Of a stretch of 64,000 nt of DNA, positions 34,739-44,650 are shown piece after piece. The notes beneath the pieces were generated by a model that was not told where the DNA came from, did not search any database, and worked only from the letters and a program-made list of their open reading frames with translations. The stretch is taken from the NCBI RefSeq assembly GCF_008271365.1, contig NZ_CP043430.1, positions 1,860,001 through 1,924,000 on the forward strand, given 5' to 3'. The position numbers and the translations under genes were made by a program. The DNA is from Microbacterium sp. 1S1. GTDB taxonomy: Bacteria; Actinomycetota; Actinomycetes; Actinomycetales; Microbacteriaceae. The first letter of the stretch is position 1; every line of letters begins with the position of its first letter.

Positions 34739-36016
34739 GTGGCTACCGTGAACGCGCCGCGCGGCATGCGCGACTTCCTCCCCGCCGACAAGGCTCGCCG
34801 TGAGCGGGTCCTCTCCGTGATCCGCGATCGCTATCGCGCCCACGGATTCGACGAGATCGAGACCCCTGTCGTCGAGGAGTACGACCGGCTGCACGCCGGC
34901 ATCGGCGGCGACAACGAGAAGCTGTCGTTCAACATTCTGCGCCGGGGCCTCGACGCCGACGGCATCCGTGCTGCGGCCGACGACCCCGCGGAACTGTCCG
35001 ACCTCGGCCTGCGTTACGACCTCACCGTGCCGCTCGCCCGCTTCTATGCGAGCAATCGCGGGCAGCTCCCCGGCGTGTTCCGCTCCATCCAGATCGGGCC
35101 CGTCTGGCGGGCCGAGCGTCCCCAGAAGGGGCGTTACCGCCAGTTCGTCCAGTGCGACATCGACATCATCGGCGACGCGACCGCGCGCGCGGAGGCCGAA
35201 CTGTTGGCCGCCTCCCTCGACGCCGTCGACGCCCTCGGCCTGGAGGGGGCGAGCGTCCGCATCAACGACCGTCGCGTCCTGGAGTGGATGCTGGGCCACT
35301 TCGGCTTCACCGAGGACGAGCGCCCGCAGGTGCTCATCACGATCGACAAGCTCGACAAGATCGGCCCGGAGGGCGTGGCCGCGGAGCTCCGCGAGCGCGG
35401 GGCGACGTCGACGGCCGTCGACGCCTTCCAGGCGTTCCTGGGCCGTCCGCAGACCCTCGAGTACCACCCGTTCGGCGACAGTCAGATCCGGAAGGCGCTC
35501 CCGGAGGGCGCCCCGGACGAGCTCGTCGTCCACCTCGTCGGCATCGGCGAGGCGGTCGCGGCCGGACGCGGGCAGGAGGACATCCCCCTCGTCTTCGACC
35601 CGTTCCTCGTGCGGGGCATGGGCTACTACACGGGGACGATCTTCGAGCTCGCCCACCCTTCCGTGACGTATTCGCTCGGCGGCGGCGGTCGCTACGACGG
35701 CATGATCGGACGATTCCTGCAGCAGGACGTTCCCGCGGTGGGGTTCTCCCTCGGGTTCGAGCGGCTGGTCGACCTCGTCTCGACCGACCCCGCCACGGCT
35801 CCGCAGGCGATCGTGCTCGTCCACGACGCCGCCGTGCCCGTGGCGGAACTCGTGACGCACAAGACGGCGCTGGTCGCGAAGGGCGCGCGCGTGCGCCTCG
35901 AGCAGCGCACGAAGAACCTCAAGGCGCTGCTGGAGCGGTCTGCGGCGGACGGATACACGCACTTCGCGAGCGTTCGTCCGGGCGAGGTCGAGCTCGAGGT
36001 GAAGACGCTGGCCTGA
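34739..36016 (+). CDS. hisS: Histidyl-tRNA synthetase
   Basis: A 425-aa class II synthetase that charges tRNA-His. Motif 1 lies in GMRDFLPADKARRERVLS. Motif 2 is RSIQIGPVWRAERPQKGRYR. The histidine-binding motif is FLVRGMGYYTGTIFEL and motif 3 is VPAVGFSLGFERLVDL. The anticodon-binding domain follows (~335-425). The start is GTG 34739 after a GAAGAT box 6 nt away. In an in-frame alternative, the later ATG of NAPRGMRDF would be too short. Confidence 0.97.
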   Translation: MATVNAPRGMRDFLPADKARRERVLSVIRDRYRAHGFDEIETPVVEEYDRLHAGIGGDNEKLSFNILRRGLDADGIRAAADDPAELSDLGLRYDLTVPLARFYASNRGQLPGVFRSIQIGPVWRAERPQKGRYRQFVQCDIDIIGDATARAEAELLAASLDAVDALGLEGASVRINDRRVLEWMLGHFGFTEDERPQVLITIDKLDKIGPEGVAAELRERGATSTAVDAFQAFLGRPQTLEYHPFGDSQIRKALPEGAPDELVVHLVGIGEAVAAGRGQEDIPLVFDPFLVRGMGYYTGTIFELAHPSVTYSLGGGGRYDGMIGRFLQQDVPAVGFSLGFERLVDLVSTDPATAPQAIVLVHDAAVPVAELVTHKTALVAKGARVRLEQRTKNLKALLERSAADGYTHFASVRPGEVELEVKTLA

Positions 36017-36079
36017 CACGTATCGTCCCCACGACGACGCGTTCACCGGACGTTCACGGCCGTCGGCTCGAATCGGGGC

Positions 36080-36886
36080 GTGCGCCGCCTCCGCCTCCTC
36101 ACCGCCGTCGCGCTCGCCGTGCTCCTCGTCGCCGTGCTGGCCCGTGCCGTCCTCGACCGGCAGGCCGCGGTCGCCCGGCGTCGGATCGGGAAGCCTCTCG
36201 GGGAGCAGTCCCTGGACGCGGATCGCATCTGGCGTCCCCGCCTCGACGGCGCGCCCCTCGATCTCCTGCTGCTGGGCGACTCGCTCGCGGCGGGTCTGGG
36301 CGCCGCGCGGCGGAAGGAGACACTGGGGGCCCGCCTCGCCAAGGCCGTCGCACGCCGCCTGCACCGCCCTGTCCGGCTGCACACCGCCGCCGTCGTGGGC
36401 GCGGAGTCGCCGGATCTTGCCGGGCAGCTCGACGGACTGGCCACCGGCTACCGTCCCCACGTCGCGGTGATCGTCGTGGGCGGCAACGACGTCACGCATC
36501 GTCTCCCCGTCGCGGCCTCGGCGCGACACCTGCGCGACGCGATCGCACGGCTGCACGCGCGGGGCGCCCGCGTGGTCGTGGGGACGTGTCCCGACCTCGG
36601 CGCGCTCCGGGCCGTGCCACAGCCCCTGCGCCGCATCGCAGCGGCACTCTCGCGGCGGCTCGCCGAGGTGCAGGCGGAGACCGCGCGTCGGCATGGTGCG
36701 GAGCCGGTGGACCTGCGACGGGCGGTCGGTCCGATGTTCTTCGACGAGCCGGAGGAGATGTTCAGCCTGGACCGCTTCCATCCGAGCGCGCTCGGCTACC
36801 GGCGCACCGCGGAGGCGCTGCTGCCGGCCGTGGAGCGCGCGGCACGGGCGGGGCTCAGGTCCCGGCGTCCACCGGAGCAGCGCTGA
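36080..36886 (+). CDS. SGNH/GDSL-family hydrolase, membrane-anchored or secreted
   Basis: A 268-aa esterase/lipase-like protein. An N-terminal hydrophobic helix (LLTAVALAVLLVAVLARAVL) acts as signal or anchor. Block I is LLLLGDSLAAGLGA (Ser nucleophile), block III is VIVVGGNDVTH, and block V is SLDRFHPSALGY with the Asp-His pair. The substrate, an ester or acetylated polysaccharide, is unknown. GTG start; a TCGAAT box lies 6 nt upstream. Its 3' end overlaps the convergent VOC gene by 32 nt. Confidence 0.88.
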   Translation: MRRLRLLTAVALAVLLVAVLARAVLDRQAAVARRRIGKPLGEQSLDADRIWRPRLDGAPLDLLLLGDSLAAGLGAARRKETLGARLAKAVARRLHRPVRLHTAAVVGAESPDLAGQLDGLATGYRPHVAVIVVGGNDVTHRLPVAASARHLRDAIARLHARGARVVVGTCPDLGALRAVPQPLRRIAAALSRRLAEVQAETARRHGAEPVDLRRAVGPMFFDEPEEMFSLDRFHPSALGYRRTAEALLPAVERAARAGLRSRRPPEQR

Positions 36887-37382
36887 ACGAGGCCGCCCAC
36901 TCCGCGACCCGCCGTGCGCTCTCCTCGTCGGAGAGGTCTTCCACGCGCGTCATGATCGACCACCGCACGCCGAACGGGTCCCGGATGCTGGCGTAGCGGT
37001 CGCCCGAGACGAACAAGGACGGTGCTTCCCGGATCGTCGCGCCGTCCGCGACGGCGCGCGCGACCACGGCGTCCACGTCCGGCACGTAGAGGCCCATGGA
37101 GTAGCAGTCGTCGTCGCCGGCGGGCGCGGGCACGAGGTGGTATCCAGGGTTCGGTTCCCCCAGCTGGAGCCGCCCGAGCCCGAAGTCCAGGTCCGCGTGT
37201 GCGACGACCCCGCCGAACTCCGTGACGTCGACCACGCGGGCCCCGAACACATCACGGTAGAACTCGATCGCCCGCGCGGCGTCGGAGACGGCGAGGAACG
37301 GGGTGAGCGAGGTCGCGCTGTGCGGGCGGCCGTCGGTCGTGTGCGCGCCGGTCGCGCCGGCGGGAGGTGTCTGATCGGTCAT
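36855..37382 (-). CDS. VOC/glyoxalase-fold protein (PhnB-like)
   Basis: A 175-aa protein with the paired beta-alpha-beta-beta-beta units of the vicinal oxygen chelate fold. It has LTPFLAVSDAARAIEFYRDV near residue 30 and a second half around YSMGLYVPDVDAVVARAVAD, ending with DPFGVRWSIMTRVEDL, the hallmark of PhnB/DUF1428-like members. The metal and substrate are unknown. I chose ATG 37382 because TACCGT lies exactly 6 nt upstream. It overlaps the SGNH gene at its 3' end. Confidence 0.86.
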   Translation of the reverse strand: MTDQTPPAGATGAHTTDGRPHSATSLTPFLAVSDAARAIEFYRDVFGARVVDVTEFGGVVAHADLDFGLGRLQLGEPNPGYHLVPAPAGDDDCYSMGLYVPDVDAVVARAVADGATIREAPSLFVSGDRYASIRDPFGVRWSIMTRVEDLSDEESARRVAEWAASFSAAPVDAGT

Positions 37383-37388
37383 GTCGCC

Positions 37389-37394
37389 ACGGTA
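37389..37394 (-). promoter_or_regulatory. -10 box of VOC gene (leaderless)
   Basis: TACCGT on the minus strand, 6 nt before the ATG at 37382. Confidence 0.55.
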
Positions 37395-37454
37395 GGGCGC
37401 GGGGCGCAGGGGGCGCTTGAAGATCCGCGACACGTCCACGTCGGTCCGCCGCTC

Positions 37455-37460
37455 TACGCT
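37455..37460 (+). promoter_or_regulatory. -10 box of AraC-type regulator
   Basis: TACGCT, 7 nt before the ATG at 37468; it supports that start over an earlier in-frame codon. Confidence 0.5.
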
Positions 37461-37467
37461 GGGGCAC

Positions 37468-38268
37468 ATGGTCGACCGGACGCGGGGGGTGCTCTACCCC
37501 TCGCGGCTGCCCTCGTTCCACCGGCTGCCCCCGACCACCGAGGCGACGGAGCTGGCAGCCTGGTTCTGGATCCCGGAGTGGAGCCTTCCGGACGGCGAGG
37601 TATCGCGGCAGGAGATCGTCTCGTATCCGGCCGTCAACCTCGTCGTCGCGCCTGACGGCGTCTCGATCTCGGGGGCCACCACCCGGGCGTCGACCAGGAA
37701 GCTCCGCGGCGCCGGGTGGGCCGTGGGGGCCCTGCTCCGTCCCGCCGCGGTCGCGTCGCTCACCGATGACGCGGTGGGACTCGTCGACGCGGAGCAGGCG
37801 TTCGCCGCGCCCGAGCTCCACGCGGCCGTGACGGCGGCGATGCGGTTCGGCGACGGGCGACGGGAGCGCGCGGTGGCGGCCTTCTCCACATGGCTGTCCC
37901 GGCGCGTCGGTCCGGTCGGGGCTGCGGGAACGCAGGCCAATGCGATGCTCGACGTGCTGCTCGGGGAGCAGGCGGCGCTGACGCCGGAGGAAGCCGCGAC
38001 GCGCCTGGCCCTCTCGGTGCGCACGCTCCAGCGGCTCACGCACCGCACTGTGGGGCTCTCGCCGGGCGCGATCATCCGGCGCCGCCGCTTGCAGGAGGCA
38101 GCTCAGCGTCTCCGCGAGGATCCGGCGACCGATCTGGCGTCGTTGGCCGCGATGCTGGGGTACGCCGACCATGCGCACCTGACCCGCGACTTCGCGACCG
38201 TCCTCGGTCTCCCGCCGCGGGACTATCGCGAGCGCGCCGCGGATCGACTCCGCTCAGCGCCGTTGTGA
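37468..38268 (+). CDS. AraC-family transcriptional regulator
   Basis: A 266-aa regulator. The C-terminal AraC/XylS DNA-binding domain (~165-260) has two helix-turn-helices: LTPEEAATRLALSVRTLQRL and TDLASLAAMLGYADHAHLTR, with the linking helix RRRRLQEAAQRL. The N-terminal ~150 residues are a sensing domain (YPSRLPSFHRLPPT at its start) of unknown ligand. It is divergent from the VOC gene, its probable target, with 85 nt between the starts. Its 3' end overlaps a convergent transporter by 15 nt. Confidence 0.88.
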   Translation: MVDRTRGVLYPSRLPSFHRLPPTTEATELAAWFWIPEWSLPDGEVSRQEIVSYPAVNLVVAPDGVSISGATTRASTRKLRGAGWAVGALLRPAAVASLTDDAVGLVDAEQAFAAPELHAAVTAAMRFGDGRRERAVAAFSTWLSRRVGPVGAAGTQANAMLDVLLGEQAALTPEEAATRLALSVRTLQRLTHRTVGLSPGAIIRRRRLQEAAQRLREDPATDLASLAAMLGYADHAHLTRDFATVLGLPPRDYRERAADRLRSAPL

Positions 38269-39483
38269 TCGCAGTCGCAGCATCCGTCCCGCGACGCCGA
38301 GCACCACCACGCCTGTCCCGATGAGCGACGCGAGGGCGGGAAGCGTGCTCACCAGCGCGAGGCAGCCGAGCGCTCCGATCACCTGCAGAGCCCGCGGGTA
38401 GCGTCGGACGGTCGCGCGCTGGCGGAAAGCGGCGGCGTTCGCGATCAAGTAGTACAGGAGCACGCCGAAGGAGGAGAACCCGATCGCGTCACGAAGGTCC
38501 GCGACGAGCACGATCAGGATCACGATCGCGGCGATGGCGATCTCGGCACGGCGCGGCACGTGGTGTCGGTCGTCGACACGGGCGAGGAAACGCGGCAGGT
38601 CGGCTTCCCTGGCCATGGCGAGCGTCGTGCGGCCGATGCCGGTGAGGAGGGCGAGCAGTGCGCCGAGAGAGGCGGCGGCCGCGGCGATGCGAACGACCGG
38701 CGCGGCCGCCGACCACCCGGACGCGGTGAGCACGTCGGCGAGTGGTGCGGTGGTCGCCGACACATCCCCGCCGAGGACGACAACCACCACGACAGCCACG
38801 AGCGTGTAGATGACGACGGCGCCCCCGAGCGCGAGGACGATCGCGCGCGGGATCGTGCGCGCGGGATCGACGACCTCCTCGCCCATGGTGGCGATCCGGG
38901 CGTAGCCGGCGAAGGCGAAGAACAGCAGCCCCGCACCCTGGAGCACGCCATAGACGGTCGCGTCGGGCAGCGCTGCGGGTGTCGCGGTCGGCGCTGCGCC
39001 GATGCCGGCCGCCACGACGACCGCGAGTCCGAGCAGGGCGCCGGCGACGAGGATGCGAGTGGCCAGGGCCGTCCGCGTCACCCCGAGGCAGTTCACGGTC
39101 GCGAGGGCGGCGACCGCCAGTGCGGCGATCGGCGCCTCCCACCCGGGCGGAGCAGCGTAGGCGGCGAACGTCATCGCCATGGCGGCGCAGCTCGCGATCT
39201 TGCCGACGACGAAGCTCCACCCCGCGATGAAGCCCCACCACGGCCCGATCTCGGCCCGTGCGTAGGCGTACGTCCCCCCGGCGACCGGGTGGACGGCGGC
39301 GAGCTGCGCAGACGCGGTGGCGTTGGCGTAGGCGACGACCGCGGCGATCGCGAGCGCCACCAGGATCCCGCTGCCGGCGACGCCGATGGCCGGTGCCCAC
39401 ACCGCGAAGACCCCGGCGCCGATCATCGAGCCGAGGCCGATCGCGACGGCGTCGGGCAGCGTCAGGCGACGAGCGAGGGGCAT
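38254..39483 (-). CDS. APC-family amino acid permease
   Basis: A 409-aa transporter with 10-12 helices. The unwound helix-1 motif is AIGLGSMIGAGVFAVWAPAI. This is followed by ANATASAQLAAVHPVAGGTY and WWGFIAGWSFVVGKIASCAA, typical of the amino acid-polyamine-organocation family. Substrate unknown. ATG 39483 follows GACGAT by 6 nt; the long upstream open frame is a shadow of the DUF4442 gene. The 3' end overlaps the AraC gene. Confidence 0.88.
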   Translation of the reverse strand: MPLARRLTLPDAVAIGLGSMIGAGVFAVWAPAIGVAGSGILVALAIAAVVAYANATASAQLAAVHPVAGGTYAYARAEIGPWWGFIAGWSFVVGKIASCAAMAMTFAAYAAPPGWEAPIAALAVAALATVNCLGVTRTALATRILVAGALLGLAVVVAAGIGAAPTATPAALPDATVYGVLQGAGLLFFAFAGYARIATMGEEVVDPARTIPRAIVLALGGAVVIYTLVAVVVVVVLGGDVSATTAPLADVLTASGWSAAAPVVRIAAAAASLGALLALLTGIGRTTLAMAREADLPRFLARVDDRHHVPRRAEIAIAAIVILIVLVADLRDAIGFSSFGVLLYYLIANAAAFRQRATVRRYPRALQVIGALGCLALVSTLPALASLIGTGVVVLGVAGRMLRLRSQRR

Positions 39484-39524
39484 CGCGCCATCGTCCCACG
39501 CCGTGGTGAACGGCGGGTGACGCG

Positions 39525-39995
39525 TCAGGTGCGCGCGGCCGTGACGCGCTTCTTCTCGCGGATGTAGACCTCGCGGCGCACCTTCGCCACGACGTCCCCG
39601 TCGCGATCGGTGATGACGGTCTCGAACCACTCGAGCACCTTCGCCCCACCGTGGGCGCGCTGGCGCAGTTCCTCCGCCTTCTCGCGCGTCACCTCGAACT
39701 CCGCGGTGAGCACGCCCCGTCCCGGCTTGAGGAACTCGATCTCGCCGCGCGTGTCCCACACCACATAGTCCCGCCCGAGCTGATGCATCACGAGCATGAA
39801 GAAGTACGGGTCGGTCATCGCCGACATCGACCCGCCGAACGCGGTCTTGACGTAGTTGCGGGTGAGGAGGTTCACGTGCAGCTCCACCGTCGCGTGGGTC
39901 CAGTCGTCGCTGAACCGGCGGACGCGGATGCCGCTGCACAGGTTGGGGATCCAGAGGCTCATGCCGATGGCGAGGCGGCGGGGTGTGATGCGCAT
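39525..39995 (-). CDS. DUF4442 hot-dog-fold protein
   Basis: A 156-aa protein of the DUF4442 thioesterase-like group. It contains LCSGIRVRRFSDDWTHATVE, then NYVKTAFGGSMSAMTDPYFF and an FLKPGRGVLTAEFEVT strand typical of hot-dog folds. The acyl substrate is unknown. ATG 39995 follows CACACT by 6 nt. It lies 41 nt upstream of the amino acid permease on the same strand, so the two may be co-transcribed. Confidence 0.85.
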   Translation of the reverse strand: MRITPRRLAIGMSLWIPNLCSGIRVRRFSDDWTHATVELHVNLLTRNYVKTAFGGSMSAMTDPYFFMLVMHQLGRDYVVWDTRGEIEFLKPGRGVLTAEFEVTREKAEELRQRAHGGAKVLEWFETVITDRDGDVVAKVRREVYIREKKRVTAART

Positions 39996-40044
39996 GGGGT
40001 CAGTGTGGAGCAAGCGCCGGGCACCGGCGAAGACGTCTGGAGGG

Positions 40045-40074
40045 TTGATACATTTGTTCTACTTCACATAGAAT
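40045..40074 (+). promoter_or_regulatory. Promoter of the YtrA-type regulator operon
   Basis: TTGATA (-35, 40045-40050) and TAGAAT (-10, 40069-40074), 18-nt spacer. This is an unusually AT-rich, consensus-like promoter for this genome. An inverted repeat overlaps its -10 box. Confidence 0.6.
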
Positions 40075-40076
40075 AA
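40054..40076. promoter_or_regulatory. Candidate YtrA-family operator
   Basis: Inverted repeat TTGTTCTA-N7-TAGAATAA (7 of 8 positions paired), covering the spacer and -10 box of the promoter. This is where an autorepressor of the GntR/YtrA family would be expected to bind. Confidence 0.5.
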
Positions 40077-40093
40077 TTAGCGAAGGAGGCGCC

Positions 40094-40501
40094 GTGCTCA
40101 TTCGCATCGATGTCGACAGTCCTCACGCGCTGTACGACCAGGTGGCTGCTTCCGTGCGCGCGGACATCCTCTCGGGAGCGCTCGCCCCGGGGGACCGGCT
40201 GCCGGCCGCGCGGGATGTGGCCGCGGCGCTCGACATCAACCAGCACACGGTCTTGCACGCCTACCAGCGTCTCCGCGACGAAGGTCTCGTCGATCTGCGG
40301 CGGGGAAGGGGCGCCGTGATCGCCGCCTCCGCCGCGCCGCTCGCCGAGCTCTCGCACGAGATCGACGGCCTCGTCCGACGCGCGGCCGCCCTTGGTGTCT
40401 CCGTCGACACCCTCGCCGGCATCGTCCGCACGCACCGCGCAGAAGCCGAACCTCCCACCCCCGCCGCGACTCACCAGGAGGCCGCCCATGACGACGCCTG
40501 A
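40094..40501 (+). CDS. GntR-family regulator, YtrA subfamily
   Basis: A 135-aa repressor-type protein. The N-terminal winged helix (~10-75) has ALYDQVAASVRADILSGALA and LPAARDVAAALDINQHTVLH. The short C-terminal dimerisation tail (~80-110) marks it as YtrA-type, a subfamily often linked to ABC transporters or membrane proteins. GTG start with strong AAGGAGG site. It overlaps the next gene by 14 nt and heads a three- or four-gene operon of membrane proteins. Confidence 0.88.
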   Translation: MLIRIDVDSPHALYDQVAASVRADILSGALAPGDRLPAARDVAAALDINQHTVLHAYQRLRDEGLVDLRRGRGAVIAASAAPLAELSHEIDGLVRRAAALGVSVDTLAGIVRTHRAEAEPPTPAATHQEAAHDDA

Positions 40502-41543
40502 CCCCACTCGCACCCCTCCGGCCACCCTGCGCCGTGCGCGACGGGCCTTCATCCTCGTGGCGCTCGTCCTCCCGGTGCTGATCGTCGCGATCTCCGCTCT
40601 CGTGCTGACAGCCTGGCTCCCGTCGTTCCCCGCCGACGTCGCGATCCACTGGGGCGTCGACGGGGCGGACGGGTTCGGCCCGGCCGCCACGTACCTCTGG
40701 GTGCTCCTCGGGGTCGGTCTCGGCATCCCGGTGCTCCTGACCGTCACGACGCTGGTCGCGGTCGGAGCGCACTGGGGCGCGACCGCCCGTCTCCTCGGGG
40801 CGCTCTCGGCCGGGATGTCGGCTTTCGCGGGCGTGATCTGCCTGGGGTCCCTCGCGATCCAGCGCGACCTCCCGCCCTCGGGCGACGTCCCGGGCGTCGC
40901 CGGGGTGATGGGGCTGGCCTTCGCGGCCCTCCTCGGCGTGGGCGCGATGGCGTGGTTCGTGCAGCCGCGCGTGCTGGCGGTGCCCGGTGCCGCTCTCGAA
41001 CCGCGGCACGACGTGCGGGTCGGTGACGGCGAGCGGGTCGTCTGGGTGGGCACCACGACCATGCCCACCGGCGCCCTCGTCTTCCTCCTGCTCGTGCTGC
41101 TCGGGCTCGTGGCGCTCGCCGTGGCGATGCTCGTCACGGGCACCCCGCTGGCCTGGGTCTCGGGTCTGGTGGCGCTCGTCGTCGGGTTCGCGCTGGCGGC
41201 GACCGCATCGTTCCGCGTGCGCATCACACCGGACGGCATCGACGCCCGCGCCGTGGTCGGCTGGCCGCGGAAGACCATCCCTGTGGCGGAGATCGTGTCG
41301 GCCCGCGCCGTGCGGATCTCTCCGTTCGGGGAGTTCGGCGGGTGGGGATGGCGTCTGGCCCCGGACGGCCGCAGCGGGATCGTGATGCGGCAGGGGCCCG
41401 CGATCGAGGTGCATCGCCGCGACCACGGTGCCTTCGTCGTCACGATCGACGGTGCGGAGGAGGCGGCGGCGCTTCTGCAGACGTATGTGGACCGATCCGC
41501 GGGGGCGGTCTCCGCCGGGGAGACCGGACCGGTGGCGCCATGA
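40488..41543 (+). CDS. DUF1648-domain membrane protein
   Basis: A 351-aa membrane protein with about six hydrophobic helices. The first (AFILVALVLPVLIVAISALV) is followed by a DUF1648 segment, FPADVAIHWGVDGADGFGP (~45-65), found in membrane sensors such as the SdpI family. Residues ~250-340 form a soluble PH-like domain (FRVRITPDGIDARAVVGWPR). ATG has a CAGGAGG site. It overlaps the regulator upstream and the CPBP protease downstream (ATGA). Function unknown; bacteriocin immunity or envelope sensing is inferred from DUF1648. Confidence 0.8.
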   Translation: MTTPDPTRTPPATLRRARRAFILVALVLPVLIVAISALVLTAWLPSFPADVAIHWGVDGADGFGPAATYLWVLLGVGLGIPVLLTVTTLVAVGAHWGATARLLGALSAGMSAFAGVICLGSLAIQRDLPPSGDVPGVAGVMGLAFAALLGVGAMAWFVQPRVLAVPGAALEPRHDVRVGDGERVVWVGTTTMPTGALVFLLLVLLGLVALAVAMLVTGTPLAWVSGLVALVVGFALAATASFRVRITPDGIDARAVVGWPRKTIPVAEIVSARAVRISPFGEFGGWGWRLAPDGRSGIVMRQGPAIEVHRRDHGAFVVTIDGAEEAAALLQTYVDRSAGAVSAGETGPVAP

Positions 41544-42484
41544 GTGAGGTCACCACGACGCCGACACGGGTGCCCTGGCGTGCCGTCCTCATCTTCGCCC
41601 TCACGGCCTGCGGGCTCGCCGCTCTCGTCTGCCTTCCGCTCTGGCTTGGCGACGGACTCGCCGAGCCGTTCGCGGGGGCCCTCCTTCCGGTCATGATGTT
41701 CACCCCGGCGGCCGCGGTGCTCATCGTGATGCTCACCACGGGCGTGCCGGAGAAGGGCGGCCGCGCGCGTTTCCTCGGGCTCTGGCCCCTGCGGCCTGCG
41801 AAACGCGTCGTCGGACTGCTCGTCGCGGCGTGGCTCGTGCCGCCGGTGCTCGTCGCTCTCGGAGTTCTCGTCGCCGCGGCGCTCGGATGGGTGCGGCTCG
41901 ACCTGACCTTCTCGGCCTTCGCGGATCAGCTCGCCCAGGCGCTTCCCCCGGGGACGCCGCAGCCGCCGGTCGGTGTGATCGCCTTCGCGCAGTTCGCCAT
42001 GATCCCGGTCGGCACGCTCGTCAATAGCGTGCTGGCCTTCGGTGAGGAGCTCGGGTGGCGGGGCTGGCTGCTTCCGGCGCTGCACCCGCTGGGTACGTGG
42101 CCGGCCCTGGTGCTCAGCGGGGCGATCTGGGGCGTGTGGCACAGCCCCGTCATCCTCCTCGGCTACAACTTCGGCCGAACGGACATCACCGGTGTCCTGT
42201 TCATGATCGGCGGCTGCGTGGCATGGGGCGTGCTGTTCGGCTGGCTCCGGCTGCGCTCCGGTTCGCTGTGGCCGTCGGTCGTCGCGCACGGGGCCCTCAA
42301 CGCCGCCGGCGGCATGGTCATGATCGTCGCGGCCGCGCAGCCGGACCTCGCACTGGCGGGGCCTCTCGGCGTGGCCGGATGGGTCGTGTCCGCCGCCGTG
42401 GCGCTCGTCCTCGCGCTCACCGGGCAGTTCCGCCGACAGCCCGAGCTCGCCCCGTCACACCCCGCCCGCGGTACCGCTGCTTGA
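41540..42484 (+). CDS. CPBP-family intramembrane metalloprotease
   Basis: A 314-aa membrane protein of the CAAX protease/bacteriocin-processing (Abi) family. The catalytic pair is NSVLAFGEELGWRGWLLPAL (EExxxR, ~168-180), then AIWGVWHSPVILLGYN (His) and VVAHGALNAAGG (third motif, His/Asn). About eight helices are visible. It is coupled by ATGA to the DUF1648 gene. Family roles include bacteriocin self-immunity and prenyl-protein processing; here the substrate is unknown. Confidence 0.88.
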   Translation: MSEVTTTPTRVPWRAVLIFALTACGLAALVCLPLWLGDGLAEPFAGALLPVMMFTPAAAVLIVMLTTGVPEKGGRARFLGLWPLRPAKRVVGLLVAAWLVPPVLVALGVLVAAALGWVRLDLTFSAFADQLAQALPPGTPQPPVGVIAFAQFAMIPVGTLVNSVLAFGEELGWRGWLLPALHPLGTWPALVLSGAIWGVWHSPVILLGYNFGRTDITGVLFMIGGCVAWGVLFGWLRLRSGSLWPSVVAHGALNAAGGMVMIVAAAQPDLALAGPLGVAGWVVSAAVALVLALTGQFRRQPELAPSHPARGTAA

Positions 42485-42516
42485 CGCCCGCCCGGGGTCA
42501 GCGGTTGGCTGAGGGG

Positions 42517-43176
42517 ATGGATTCCACTCCCGCCGCCTGGGCCCGCGCCGACGCCTTCCTCGCCGACACACTCGTGGGCCGGGATGACGCGTTGGAGGCA
42601 GCGCTGGAGGCGCAGCGCGCGGCGGGACTGCCCGAGATCGAGGTCGCGCCGGTGGCGGGGAAGCTCCTGAACCTCCTCGTGCGCGTGAGCGGTGCCCGGC
42701 GGGTCTTGGAGATCGGCACGCTCGGCGGCTACTCCACGATCTGGATGGCGCGCGCCGTCGGGCCGGACGGCCGCGTCATCACGATCGAGGCGGAGGCCGA
42801 CAACGCCGCGATCGCCCGGGCGAGCATCGACGCGGCAGGCGTGGGGGAGCGGGTCGAGATCCTGGTCGGCCGCGGAGCCGAGGTGCTCCCGACTCTCGCC
42901 GGCGGCTTCGACCTCGTGTTCATCGATGCCGACAAGGAGTCCAACACCGTGTATCTGGACTGGGCGGCGAAGCTCGGTCACCCGGGGACCGTGATCGTCC
43001 TCGACAACATCGGCCGCGACGGCGAGATCGTCCGTGACGATTCCACGGATCCCAAGGTCAACGGCACCCGCGAGGGTCTGCGGATGCTGGGCGAGGACCC
43101 GCGCTTCGATGCCACGGCGCTGCAGACCGTCGGTCTCAAGGGGTGGGACGGCATCGCGCTCGCGCTCGTCGTCTGA
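42517..43176 (+). CDS. Class I SAM-dependent O-methyltransferase
   Basis: A 219-aa enzyme of the caffeoyl-CoA/catechol-type O-methyltransferase family. The SAM loop is VLEIGTLGGYSTIWMARAVG. Acid-binding residues are in ITIEAEADNAAIA, and the metal-site Asp and downstream residues in FDLVFIDADKESNTVYLDWA and VIVLDNIGRDGEIV. The natural acceptor is not known. It follows the CPBP gene by 32 nt and may be an extra operon member. The start at 42517 has GAGGGG immediately upstream. Confidence 0.9.
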   Translation: MDSTPAAWARADAFLADTLVGRDDALEAALEAQRAAGLPEIEVAPVAGKLLNLLVRVSGARRVLEIGTLGGYSTIWMARAVGPDGRVITIEAEADNAAIARASIDAAGVGERVEILVGRGAEVLPTLAGGFDLVFIDADKESNTVYLDWAAKLGHPGTVIVLDNIGRDGEIVRDDSTDPKVNGTREGLRMLGEDPRFDATALQTVGLKGWDGIALALVV

Positions 43177-43225
43177 CCCGGGCGGCCCGTCGACCCGGGC
43201 TCCGGGGACCGGGGGACGCCGGGGA

Positions 43226-43231
43226 TAGACT
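43226..43231 (+). promoter_or_regulatory. -10 box of eno
   Basis: TAGACT, with a predicted start near 43238, giving a leader of ~50 nt containing an AAGGAG ribosome site 6 nt before the GTG. Unlike many genes here, eno is leadered. Confidence 0.5.
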
Positions 43232-43272
43232 GGGCGCGGATCGACGACGCTCCACACCCCCTTCCATCCTGA

Positions 43273-44568
<1,296 letters not shown>

Positions 44569-44650
44569 TCCCGCGACAGCGACGACGCCGCACCGGCGGA
44601 CCGAACCGCGCCGCCCGGGTGGTGGCAGAGACAGAGACGAAGGAGGAGCC

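Noticed and set aside
34187..36781. An 864-aa minus-strand frame over hisS
   Set aside because: Shadow frame; hisS and SGNH motifs are on the plus strand.
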